DNA of 16,609 bases from Anaerolineae bacterium (GTDB taxonomy: Bacteria > Chloroflexota > Anaerolineae > Aggregatilineales > Phototrophicaceae): assembly GCA_025454715.1 (NCBI GenBank), contig JALONY010000023.1, positions 1 through 16,609 on the forward strand. Direction: 5' to 3'. The notes beneath the pieces are model-generated. The model made no database searches. It was not told the origin of the DNA and worked only from the letters and a program-made list of their open reading frames with translations. This document shows, piece after piece, positions 1 to 6,865 of the stretch. A program made the position numbers and the translations under genes. Each line of letters opens with the position of its first letter. Position 1 is the stretch's first letter.

Positions 1-1083
1 CCAGTTCAGGTTGGCCTGCGTGATGTCGGTTTGCCCGACCGCCGCCAAGACCACCTCCAGCGTGCTGGTCGGCGTCAACACCCCCAGCAACACCCCGACT
101 GCCGTGCGCCCTGCCGTGTCGGCGAGGCTTTGAATCACCGTCGATCCGGTGTCGAGGCCGACGAACTGCCCGACCAGCCACGTCTGGGTGGCGGTAATCA
201 GGTATCCGGCGTCGGTGGTGCGGTCGAACGGCTCACGGGTCGAGAGCGACGCGCCAATCAAGCGCTCGGCCACCGCATTGGCCGCCGATTCCAAAATCGC
301 CCCGCTGAACGGCTGATCGGTGCGCGCACCGTTGACGTAAGGCGACAACAAGCGCAATGTCCACGCCTCGGCATCGCGCCCCCAGCCCAGCTCGGCATAC
401 GGGTCGGACAAGATTTCCAACGTGATGTGTGGCAAATCGCCACATTGCAAAATCGGGCCGCACACACTGGCAATCCAGCCCTCGACCCGCAAGCCCATCG
501 GCTCGGCCAAGGCCGCATCGACCGTGCGGTAGCGCACCGTGACGTTTTGCCCGCGCAATTCCCGCGAGTCGCCCCAGAACGTGTAATCGGGCGGGACATG
601 CCGCCACCCGTCCTCGTAGCGCCAATAGAACCACGCTTGGCTGTAAGGCGTGCCGTCGTCAATCCATTCGACGATGGCGCGCCCACGGGTGCCGTCGATG
701 TCGATGACGCGCACCGTGCCGGTCAGCTCCAGCCTACCGGACGCCTTACCGGCCTGAAACGCCTCGAAAATTTGCCCTTGATAGGCCAGCCACTCATCGG
801 TGGCGCTGCGCTGCACCGCGTCGAACGCCGCCCGATCACCGAACCGCAACGCGGCGAACTCGGCTTCGATCGTGTCGTGCAACAGCGACTCGATGAAGCG
901 GTTGGCCTCGTTCAGCCGCCAAACCACCACCGCCGCGCCGATGGCCAGCATCATCAACACGGCCACCGGGATGAGGATAGCACCCCAATGGATGTTCGGG
1001 CGGCGCGGTGGGCGCACCTCGCCCTGTGCGATGGTGCGCCCACCGGCTTTGGTCTCGACTTCCCAATCTAAGCGAATGCCCAT
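1..1083 (-). CDS. Single-pass membrane protein, unknown function (C-terminus cut by window edge)
   Basis: This frame is open from the ATG at 1083 to base 1, giving 361 residues with no stop, so the 3' end lies outside the window. The N-terminus (MGIRLDWEVETKAGG) is polar. One strong membrane segment lies at about residues 34-55 (WGAILIPVAVLMMLAIGAAV). The rest is a soluble, presumably extracytoplasmic region. Residues about 60-165 look like a small alpha/beta fold of the kind that precedes peptidase MA-like domains in Chloroflexota proteins, but I see no HExxH zinc motif in the part present, so a protease call is not supported. GGAG lies 10 bases before the ATG. It follows pfkA by 37 bases on the same strand and is probably co-transcribed. 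Overlapping open frames on both strands here read as low-complexity Arg/Gly/Pro-rich sequence and are shadows. The reading frame is secure; the function is unknown. Confidence 0.8.
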   Translation of the reverse strand, partial: MGIRLDWEVETKAGGRTIAQGEVRPPRRPNIHWGAILIPVAVLMMLAIGAAVVVWRLNEANRFIESLLHDTIEAEFAALRFGDRAAFDAVQRSATDEWLAYQGQIFEAFQAGKASGRLELTGTVRVIDIDGTRGRAIVEWIDDGTPYSQAWFYWRYEDGWRHVPPDYTFWGDSRELRGQNVTVRYRTVDAALAEPMGLRVEGWIASVCGPILQCGDLPHITLEILSDPYAELGWGRDAEAWTLRLLSPYVNGARTDQPFSGAILESAANAVAERLIGASLSTREPFDRTTDAGYLITATQTWLVGQFVGLDTGSTVIQSLADTAGRTAVGVLLGVLTPTSTLEVVLAAVGQTDITQANLNW

Positions 1084-1120
1084 GCGTGGGGGTCTCCGTT
1101 ATATCGACCCACCCATCATG

Positions 1121-2104
1121 CTAACGCACCAGCGTCTTGGCAAGGTCGAACAAATCGGACGGGAAGGGCTTGTGCTTGCCCGCCACCTCGGCCAGCGGGG
1201 TAGCCGTCACTTGGTTGGCCACCATGCCCGCCAACACGTTGACCTGCCCACGGGCGAGGCAATCGACCGCGTGGGCGGCCAAACGCGCCCCCAAGATACG
1301 GTCGGAGGCGGTCGGGATGCCGCCGCGCTGCACGTGCCCGAGGATGGACGAACGCACCTCATAGCCCGGGCGGTGCTTGCCGTGTTCCACCAGATAGGCG
1401 GCCAACGCGGTGGCGTCGTGGGCGGCACCCTCGGCCACCACAATGAGGCCGTGGGTCTTGCCGCGCTGGAAGGCGTCGTCCAGCTCAGCCGCCACCTGTT
1501 CCGGCGTGGTCGGGATTTCGGGGATGCAGATGCTCTCGGCACCGCCCGCGATACCGGCCATCAACGCCAAATAGCCGCAATCGCGCCCCATCACCTCGAC
1601 CAAGAAGGCGCGTTGGTGGCTGCTGGCCGTCACCTTCAGGCGGTCGATGGCCTCTAGGGCGATGTTGAGCGCGGTATCGACCCCGATGGTGATGTCCGAC
1701 CCCGCGAGGTCGTTGTCGATGGTGCTGGCGATGCCCGCCACCGGAATGCCGTGCTTGCTCAGGGCATGGGCGCCGGTCTGGCTGCCGTTGCCGCCAATCA
1801 CCACCACCGCGTCGATGCCTGCGGCACTCAGCGCCTCGACCGCTTTTTGTTGCCCCTCGGCGGTCTTGAACTCTGGGGCGCGGGCGCTGCCCAAGAACGT
1901 GCCGCCTTGCTGGAGCACCCCGCCCACGTCCCGCGGCCCCAGCGCCTTGAAGTCGCCCGCCATCAGGCCAGCGAACCCGCGCCGCACCCCATAGGCCTCC
2001 CAGCCGTGGCTGACCGCCGAGCGCGCCGCCGAGCGTATCGCCGCGTTCATGCCGGGCGCGTCGCCCCCACTGGTCAAAATCGCAATTCGTCGTATCGTCG
2101 TCAT
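1121..2104 (-). CDS. pfkA: 6-phosphofructokinase (ATP-type)
   Basis: Cytosolic glycolytic enzyme that phosphorylates fructose 6-phosphate to fructose 1,6-bisphosphate. At 327 residues it has the usual bacterial length. Visible motifs: TSGGDAPGMNA (11-21, nucleotide site), GGNGS (104-108), catalytic STIDND (127-132; D130 corresponds to the catalytic base), SSHQR (161-165), VMGRDCG (171-177, substrate site) and GHVQRGG (256-262). The Gly after GGN (G107) is the residue associated with ATP rather than pyrophosphate use. The usual GGDGS aspartate, a Mg-ATP ligand in E. coli PfkA, is asparagine here (N106). I recall GGNGS from other Chloroflexota and cyanobacterial PFKs, so it is probably a lineage trait. 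AAGGA lies 11 bases before the ATG and a good sigma-70-like promoter lies upstream. The membrane-protein gene follows 37 bases later. Confidence 0.96.
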   Translation of the reverse strand: MTTIRRIAILTSGGDAPGMNAAIRSAARSAVSHGWEAYGVRRGFAGLMAGDFKALGPRDVGGVLQQGGTFLGSARAPEFKTAEGQQKAVEALSAAGIDAVVVIGGNGSQTGAHALSKHGIPVAGIASTIDNDLAGSDITIGVDTALNIALEAIDRLKVTASSHQRAFLVEVMGRDCGYLALMAGIAGGAESICIPEIPTTPEQVAAELDDAFQRGKTHGLIVVAEGAAHDATALAAYLVEHGKHRPGYEVRSSILGHVQRGGIPTASDRILGARLAAHAVDCLARGQVNVLAGMVANQVTATPLAEVAGKHKPFPSDLFDLAKTLVR

Positions 2105-2138
2105 GAGCCAACACGTCCTTTTATGTGGTCTTCAGAAC

Positions 2139-2166
2139 ATCATACCGTTCAGGATACCCCCGCCAA
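2139..2166 (-). promoter_or_regulatory. Candidate sigma-70 promoter for pfkA
   Basis: On the minus strand, TTGGCG (2166-2161) and TATGAT (2144-2139) are separated by 16 bases. The predicted transcript start lies about 28 bases before the pfkA ATG, which fits the Shine-Dalgarno position. The spacer holds GGGGGTATCC, a motif shared with the promoter regions of the hydrolase and histidine-kinase genes. The call rests on consensus match and spacing only. Confidence 0.5.
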
Positions 2167-2247
2167 CGGAGCCGCGCAAAGAGGGAAATCACGGGCGCGG
2201 CATGAGGAACGGCAGGATAACGCCACACGGCACATCCGGCGGTATGG

Positions 2248-2277
2248 TTGCACGGTTATGCCGAATCGGGCTACACT
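2248..2277 (+). promoter_or_regulatory. Candidate promoter for receiver/PHP operon
   Basis: TTGCAC (2248-2253) and TACACT (2272-2277) are separated by 18 bases. This is a modest sigma-70-like match in the 264-base divergent gap between pfkA and the receiver gene. It would leave a leader of about 85 bases, longer than the 25-35 bases inferred for other genes here. Apart from this and the pfkA promoter I see nothing else in the gap. Confidence 0.35.
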
Positions 2278-2368
2278 AGAGATTGTCTAGAAACCGTAAC
2301 GGCGTGTTTCTGCGTATTACATCTCGGCACCCCCACATCCATGCCCTACGAAAGCGAGAACCCCAGCC

Positions 2369-2725
2369 ATGGCTCACATCCTCGTCATCGATGACGATGT
2401 CGCAATGACCAAGCTGCTCAAGACCCTGCTCGAACTCGACGGCTTTACCGTCGATACCGCCTCTCGCGCCAGCGATGCCGTCCGCGTGGCCAACGCCCAC
2501 CGCCCCGACCTGTTCCTGCTCGATTATCACCTGCCCGACATGGACGGAACCGAGTTGATTAAAATCTTGCGCGCCGACCACGGCTTCCCCGATACGCCGA
2601 TGGTGGTGTTGTCGGGTCGCTATGTCGAGCCGGAGGTGATGGCCGCGGGTGGCACCGGCTTCGTGCTCAAGCCCTACGATACCAGCGAGCTGACCGCGTT
2701 GATGCGCCGTCTGATCCAAGGGTGA
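2369..2725 (+). CDS. Stand-alone response-regulator receiver protein
   Basis: Single receiver (REC/CheY-like) domain of 118 residues with no output domain. Key residues are all present: acidic cluster DDD (8-10), phospho-acceptor D52 in FLLDYHLPDMDG, switch S82 in VVLSGR, and K101 in VLKPYD. It should accept phosphate from a histidine kinase and act through protein contacts in the cytoplasm. The start codon has no strong Shine-Dalgarno sequence, but this ATG places the first beta strand (HILVIDDD) exactly where expected. Its stop overlaps the GTG start of the PHP-AlbA_2 gene by 4 bases (GTGA), which implies translational coupling. The two proteins probably work together, with this receiver as a possible switch for the PHP protein. 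No cognate kinase gene is adjacent. Confidence 0.93.
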   Translation: MAHILVIDDDVAMTKLLKTLLELDGFTVDTASRASDAVRVANAHRPDLFLLDYHLPDMDGTELIKILRADHGFPDTPMVVLSGRYVEPEVMAAGGTGFVLKPYDTSELTALMRRLIQG

Positions 2726-4509
2726 CAGCCGTTGTGAAGCGCAAACCCAACCGCAACACGTGGTACCGTGCAGACCTCCACCTGCACACCCCCGCCTCGT
2801 CCGATTATCAAGAGACCGGCGTGGGCATCATCGACATCTTGCGCCGTGCCGAGGCGCAAGGGCTCGACATCCTCGCGCTGACCGACCACAACACGGTCAA
2901 CGGCTACGCTGGGATGCTGCGCGACATCGACCGGCTGAGCTTTTTGCAGACCAGCAACCGCGCCACCCCCGACGAGTTGCGCTTGCTCAACGAATACCGC
3001 CGCCTGCTGGACAAATTGCTGGTGTTGCCCGGGTTCGAGTTCACCGCCACCTTCGGGTTTCACATCCTCGGCATCTTCTCGCCCAGCACCCCGATTCGGG
3101 TGTTGGAGCACCTGTTGCTCAGCCTCAACGTGCCCTCGCACGCGCTGGACGCGGGCAGCAGTGAGGTCGGGGCGTCGTCCGACGTGCTGACGGCCTACCG
3201 CGCCATTTACGAGGCCGGTGGCTTGTGCATCGCCGCGCACGCCAACAGCGCGCACGGGGTGGCCATGTTCGGGGTCGAGTTCGGCGGCCAAACCCGCATC
3301 GCCTATACCCAAGACCGCCATTTGCACGCCCTCGAGGTCACCGACCTGACGCGCAACGACAAGCGCAGTACCGCCCGCTTCTTCGACGGCAGTAAGCCCG
3401 AATACCCGCGCCGGATGCGCTGCATTCAGGGCAGCGACGCCCACCGCCTCGACAGCCTGCGCGATAAGCGCGGCACGGTCAACCCGGGCGTCGGGGAGCG
3501 CATCACCGAATTTGCCTTACCCGAGCGCTCGTTCGAGGCGTTGCTGGAGCTGTTTCAGGGTGCCGATATGACCCGCACCCGCCCCTATCAGCCCAACACC
3601 AAAGCCCAAGATTACGTGCAGCAAGCCCGCGAGACCGGCGCCAGCGTGGTCACGGCGTTTCACCCCGCCTTCGACCGCAAAGACGACACCCTCCGCCGCA
3701 TCGTGATGGACGTGTGCGCCTTCCTCAACACCAACGGCGGCACGCTCTACATCGGGGTCAGTGCCGACAAAAAGCAAAAGCCGCTGGGCGTCGAGAACCC
3801 CAAGCAGGTCATGGAGTTGCTGGAGCGCGAGATTCGGCGCGCCATCACCCCGTCCGATTTCACGGTCGAGATGGATGCGCCCGAAACGCAAGGCAAGACG
3901 GTCTTGCGCCTACAAGTCCCGTTCGGGGCAGACCGCCCTTACGCCATCGACCAAAGCATGATTTACCTGCGCGACGAGGACACCACCAACCTCGCCGTGC
4001 GTGACGAAATCGTGACGTTGGTGCGGCAAGGCTTGGCGCTCAAGGCCGACCAACCCGACAGCACCGCCACCCTATCCGAGCCGGTGGCGGCGGTCATGCC
4101 CAGCGCACAACCTACCGCCCCAGCCTCGCAACCCTCCTCTGCGCCCAGCCCACAACCCATCGAGCCGCCGCGCTCCGGTGTCGAGCTGGTCAATGTGGAG
4201 GAGCGCGACGGCACGCGCTATTACGCCATGCACGACCTCCGCAACGGCAACGTGGTGCAAAACGTCACCCGCGGCTCATCGCGTCTGTTGTGGCTCTACG
4301 CCATCAAGACCGCCGAGGACGAGGCGTTCAATCCCGAGTCGGTCGATTGGCGCGGCACCATTGGGCTGATTCGGCGCTACACCACCAAAGGCGAGCCGCG
4401 TTGCGACCTCGCCCAGCAGATGCCGGACGGCGCAACGCGGGTCTATTACGGCGTGGCCGAGGCCGCCCTCGAAGGCGCGTGGGAGGTCTTTGCGCCGATC
4501 GACGAGTGA
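2722..4509 (+). CDS. PHP-domain / AlbA_2 (Schlafen-type) fusion protein
   Basis: This 595-residue protein has three parts. The PHP metal-dependent phosphoesterase domain (about 15-280) shows DLHLHT (H20, H22), TDHN (D55, H56), PGFEF (E106), FHILGIF (H114), AAHANSAHG (H173) and GSDAH (D239, H241), so the metal-ligand set looks complete. An AlbA_2-like putative nucleic-acid-binding domain (about 308-440) has CAFLNTNGGTLYIGV (332-346) and a YLRDEDTTNLA segment. After a Ser/Pro/Ala/Gln-rich linker (about 446-484) comes a C-terminal module (about 485-595) with RYYAMHDLRNGNVVQNVTR and DLAQQMPDG...VYYGVAE that I do not recognise. A hydrolase joined to an AlbA_2 domain suggests action on nucleic acid or nucleotides; this is inference. 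The GTG at 2722 overlaps the receiver gene. GTG 2734 is an alternative start, with AAGGG 11 bases upstream. There are no membrane segments. Confidence 0.9.
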   Translation: MTAVVKRKPNRNTWYRADLHLHTPASSDYQETGVGIIDILRRAEAQGLDILALTDHNTVNGYAGMLRDIDRLSFLQTSNRATPDELRLLNEYRRLLDKLLVLPGFEFTATFGFHILGIFSPSTPIRVLEHLLLSLNVPSHALDAGSSEVGASSDVLTAYRAIYEAGGLCIAAHANSAHGVAMFGVEFGGQTRIAYTQDRHLHALEVTDLTRNDKRSTARFFDGSKPEYPRRMRCIQGSDAHRLDSLRDKRGTVNPGVGERITEFALPERSFEALLELFQGADMTRTRPYQPNTKAQDYVQQARETGASVVTAFHPAFDRKDDTLRRIVMDVCAFLNTNGGTLYIGVSADKKQKPLGVENPKQVMELLEREIRRAITPSDFTVEMDAPETQGKTVLRLQVPFGADRPYAIDQSMIYLRDEDTTNLAVRDEIVTLVRQGLALKADQPDSTATLSEPVAAVMPSAQPTAPASQPSSAPSPQPIEPPRSGVELVNVEERDGTRYYAMHDLRNGNVVQNVTRGSSRLLWLYAIKTAEDEAFNPESVDWRGTIGLIRRYTTKGEPRCDLAQQMPDGATRVYYGVAEAALEGAWEVFAPIDE

Positions 4510-4510
4510 C

Positions 4511-4535
4511 ACGCGCCTTAATTACCGGTGCGCGT
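4511..4535. terminator. Weak hairpin between convergent genes
   Basis: ACGCGC (4511-4516) pairs with GCGCGT (4530-4535) around a 13-base AT-containing loop, spanning the 12-base gap between the PHP gene stop and the hydrolase stop. There is no clear T-run on either side. It may serve as a short two-way terminator, but the stem is only 6 bp. Confidence 0.25.
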
Positions 4536-5355
4536 CCAACCATGCCGTGATGTCGGCCAAGACCTCGCCCTGCTCCGGCTCGTTGTGCAATTCGTGGCGT
4601 AGCTTGGGATAGACCTTCAGGGTCTTGTCGGGCGAGGCCGCGCCGCCGTGCAAGGTCTGGCTACCGACCAACGGCGTGAGGGTGTCTTCATCGCCGTGCA
4701 ACACCAACAACGGCAGGCGCACCGTGCCGAGGTTGGCGCGGGCATACGGCAAGGCCGCGCCGAACAACCCAGCCACGTGCAGCGTGGTCGGCTTACGCAC
4801 GTTGAGCGGGTCGCTGTCGTAGTCGGCCTGCACCTTCGGGTCACGGCTGAGCTTGGTATTGTCGATGGGCGCAATCGCGACGTTGGGCAGCACTTTGGAC
4901 AACAACACGATCAACGGGCGCAACGGCGCGGGGATGCTGGCATCCACGCCCAGCGGGGAGCCGCTCGAGACGAACCCATCGGCCAATGACGGGTAGCGAA
5001 TCACGGTCAGGGTGCTAATCAACGACCCCATGCTGTGGCCATAAATGAACAATTTCAGGCCGGCGTGCTTGGCTTTGGCGGCCTCGGCTTGGCGTTTCAG
5101 GTCTTCGACCGTGCCGTCGAACGACTTGAACCCGACTCGCGGCTCGCCGGTGCTGCGCCCGTGGTGGCGGTGGTCGTGGCCATAGACGGCGTAACCGTGC
5201 GCGGTCAGCGCTTCGATGACGTGCACGTAGCGCCCGGTATGCTCGCCGATGCCGTGGACGAGGTAGACGACGGCTTTGGGCGCGCCGCTGGGCAAGGCCG
5301 AGAAGGTGTGCAGGGTCAGGCCGTCGGGGGTTTGGGTGGTGCCGGTTTGAATCAT
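4522..5355 (-). CDS. Alpha/beta hydrolase, monoacylglycerol-lipase-like
   Basis: This 277-residue serine hydrolase resembles the serine aminopeptidase S33/monoacylglycerol lipase group (Hydrolase_4). The oxyanion region HGIGEHTGRY (34-43) is characteristic of that group. The nucleophile elbow is GHSMGS (S108). The acid is D224 in LHGDEDTLTP, and the base is H257 in RHELHNEPE. A cap region fills about residues 140-205. There is no signal peptide or membrane segment, so it is likely cytosolic. The probable substrate is a monoacylglycerol or lysophospholipid, but substrate cannot be set from sequence alone. AGGA lies 9 bases before the ATG. It is a single-gene unit, convergent with the PHP gene and divergent from the YbjN-like gene. 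Its upstream region closely matches that of pfkA. Confidence 0.92.
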   Translation of the reverse strand: MIQTGTTQTPDGLTLHTFSALPSGAPKAVVYLVHGIGEHTGRYVHVIEALTAHGYAVYGHDHRHHGRSTGEPRVGFKSFDGTVEDLKRQAEAAKAKHAGLKLFIYGHSMGSLISTLTVIRYPSLADGFVSSGSPLGVDASIPAPLRPLIVLLSKVLPNVAIAPIDNTKLSRDPKVQADYDSDPLNVRKPTTLHVAGLFGAALPYARANLGTVRLPLLVLHGDEDTLTPLVGSQTLHGGAASPDKTLKVYPKLRHELHNEPEQGEVLADITAWLDAHR

Positions 5356-5405
5356 GAGCGGTATCCTAAAAAAGTGTGGCCGAAGAACGTCATACGGATA
5401 CCCCT

Positions 5406-5435
5406 AATGTACCCCTCGGCGGGCAGGGCGCGCAA
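5406..5435 (-). promoter_or_regulatory. Candidate promoter for the hydrolase gene
   Basis: On the minus strand, TTGCGC (5435-5430) and TACATT (5411-5406) are 18 bases apart. An alternative -10 is TATGAC (5394-5389), which sits at the same distance from its ATG as the pfkA -10 box and follows the same GGGGTATCC motif but lacks a clear -35. Either could be used. Confidence 0.35.
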
Positions 5436-5439
5436 CCGG

Positions 5440-5445
5440 TATACT
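5440..5445 (+). promoter_or_regulatory. Candidate -10 box for YbjN-like/lipoprotein operon
   Basis: TATACT is a 5/6 match to the -10 consensus and lies 42 bases before the chosen ATG at 5488. No convincing -35 is seen at 16-18 bases upstream. It overlaps the divergent promoter region of the hydrolase gene. Confidence 0.35.
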
Positions 5446-5487
5446 AAACGCCAGCAGATGCCCTCCTCAGCACAGGACGCCCCGCGC

Positions 5488-5961
5488 ATGGCCTTCATCC
5501 CACCCCCGCTCCAACCGCCCCCGATGCAGCCCGACGACGACCTGCCGACTCTGGCGGTGCGGGTCGAGGCCTTGTTGGGCAAGCTCGGCCTCGATATAAC
5601 CGCCTCGCGCTTGATGGGCATCCCCTATGCGTGGCAATTTCAGCGCGGGTCGGCCTTGGTCGAAATCCGCCTGATTGCCGAGGGTGACCAGCGCTTCTTC
5701 CAGATTAGCGCGCCGGTGATGCACCTGCCCCACGACCGCCTGCTGCACCTGTACCGTCGCTTGCTGGAGCTCAATTTTCAGATGGTCGGGGCGGCCTTTG
5801 CCGTCTACCGTGACGCGGTGTACCTGCTGGACGAGCGCCCGACCACCGGCCTCGACGAGGCCGAGATGCACGCGATGATTACCACCGTGGCCGGTTTTGC
5901 CGACCAGATGGATGATGAATTGGTCAACGAATTCGGAGGGCGGCGCTATGGGCAAGCTTAA
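5488..5961 (+). CDS. YbjN / type III secretion chaperone-like domain protein
   Basis: This 157-residue protein fits the YbjN-type fold, which is built like type III secretion chaperones. It has an N-terminal helix (VEALLGKLGL), a strand pair including YAWQFQRGSALVEIRL, the central FFQISAPVMHLPHD segment, a helix LLHLYRRLLELNF, then AAFAVYRDAVYLLDERPTTGLDEAEM and the C-terminal FADQMDDELVNEFGG. Such proteins are small cytosolic, possibly chaperone- or sensor-like factors; no reaction is known. I chose ATG 5488 because AGGA lies 10 bases upstream and the protein then starts just before the domain. ATG 5458 in the same frame would add 10 residues but sits almost on the predicted transcript start. 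Its end overlaps the lipoprotein start by 14 bases, so the two form an operon. Confidence 0.85.
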   Translation: MAFIPPPLQPPPMQPDDDLPTLAVRVEALLGKLGLDITASRLMGIPYAWQFQRGSALVEIRLIAEGDQRFFQISAPVMHLPHDRLLHLYRRLLELNFQMVGAAFAVYRDAVYLLDERPTTGLDEAEMHAMITTVAGFADQMDDELVNEFGGRRYGQA

Positions 5962-6865
5962 GCGCTGGAGCGCGCTACTGCTCCTGTCGATGCTGGCGGC
6001 CTGTGCGCCACAAACCACCCCGCCCGAGGCCAGTTTGCCGACCTTGTTGGTGTTGCCCAGCGCCACGCCGGAGCAAACCGCTCCCCCACCTGCCGAGACC
6101 CCGCTGACGCCGGTCGCCCAAGCCCCCGACCTGCCGACCGCGACGCCCCCCGCGCCAGCGACCGCCAGCCCCAGCCCGACCGCCACACCGGCGCAGTCGG
6201 CCACGGCCACCGTCACCGCCAGCCTGACCATCACCGACACCCCGACGCGCACCCCCACCGCCACCCCCCTGCCGACCGAAATCGACGGGCCGTTGCTGGC
6301 GTTAGCGCGCCTCGCGCTAGAGGCGACCGTGGTCACCCCCGATTTTCGTTTGCTGACCGTCACCCCAACCGGCTTTGCGCCACCGGCAACCTTGTGCCTG
6401 CCCCCCGCCGACGGGTTTGGGGTGGCCATGTCGCAAAACCCCAATATCGCCACGCTGGTCGGTTGCCCGATAGGGGCGAGCCTGAGCTATGGCGCAGCCG
6501 TCCAACGCTTCGAGCGCGGCCTGATGATTTACGTCGCCAGCTTGCCCCCGACCATTTACGTCGTCGATACCGGCAGCGGGCGCTGGGCGCAATATGCCGA
6601 CACCTTTACCGAGGGCATCGACCCGCAATCGGGCAACGAAACGCCCCCAGCGGGCTTGTTCGAGCCGATTCGCGGGTTCGGCAAGGTCTGGCGCACCACC
6701 CCGACCGTGCGGGCTGGGCTGGGCTGGGCGACCAGCACCGAGACCGGCACCACCGTCGCCGCCCTCGGCTTCGAGCGTGGGCAGGTCATCGCAATACCGT
6801 TGTTCGGCCAGATGGTCGTGCTGGCATCGTCGGGCAGCGCTCAGGTGGTCAGCGGCACGCCCTAA
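5948..6865 (+). CDS. Secreted lipoprotein with Thr/Pro linker and duplicated C-terminal module
   Basis: This 305-residue protein has a type II signal peptide: MGKLKR, then a hydrophobic core and the lipobox LAAC with lipid-modified C19. Residues about 20-112 are a Thr/Pro/Ala-rich low-complexity linker, common in Chloroflexota surface proteins. The C-terminal part (about 115-305) contains two related halves. Each has a Gly-rich L-G-(C/W) segment (LVGCPIGA 170-177; GLGWATST 258-265) followed by an FERG hydrophobic strand (RFERGLMIYV 187-196; GFERGQVIAI 274-283). Between them are RWAQYADTF and IRGFGKVW. The arrangement resembles LGFP-type repeats of cell-surface proteins. It should sit on the outer face of the membrane. 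GGAGGG lies 7 bases before the ATG, inside the YbjN-like gene. The function is unknown; it could be a carbohydrate- or envelope-binding protein. Confidence 0.88.
   Translation: MGKLKRWSALLLLSMLAACAPQTTPPEASLPTLLVLPSATPEQTAPPPAETPLTPVAQAPDLPTATPPAPATASPSPTATPAQSATATVTASLTITDTPTRTPTATPLPTEIDGPLLALARLALEATVVTPDFRLLTVTPTGFAPPATLCLPPADGFGVAMSQNPNIATLVGCPIGASLSYGAAVQRFERGLMIYVASLPPTIYVVDTGSGRWAQYADTFTEGIDPQSGNETPPAGLFEPIRGFGKVWRTTPTVRAGLGWATSTETGTTVAALGFERGQVIAIPLFGQMVVLASSGSAQVVSGTP

Noticed and set aside
31..1071. Long plus-strand open frame opposite the membrane-protein gene
   Set aside because: Its translation is Arg/Gln/Gly/Pro-rich with no domain. The minus frame has a clean membrane helix and balanced composition.
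2341..2394. 17-codon upstream open frame overlapping the receiver start
   Set aside because: It starts at an ATG in the leader and ends inside the receiver gene, but has no ribosome site and no sign of function.
2674..3444. 256-codon minus-strand open frame
   Set aside because: It is antisense to the PHP domain, which carries the full set of metal-binding motifs on the plus strand.
5035..5487. Plus-strand extension of the YbjN-like frame upstream of its chosen start
   Set aside because: This part is antisense to the hydrolase gene and lacks any YbjN-like sequence; the ribosome site supports ATG 5488.
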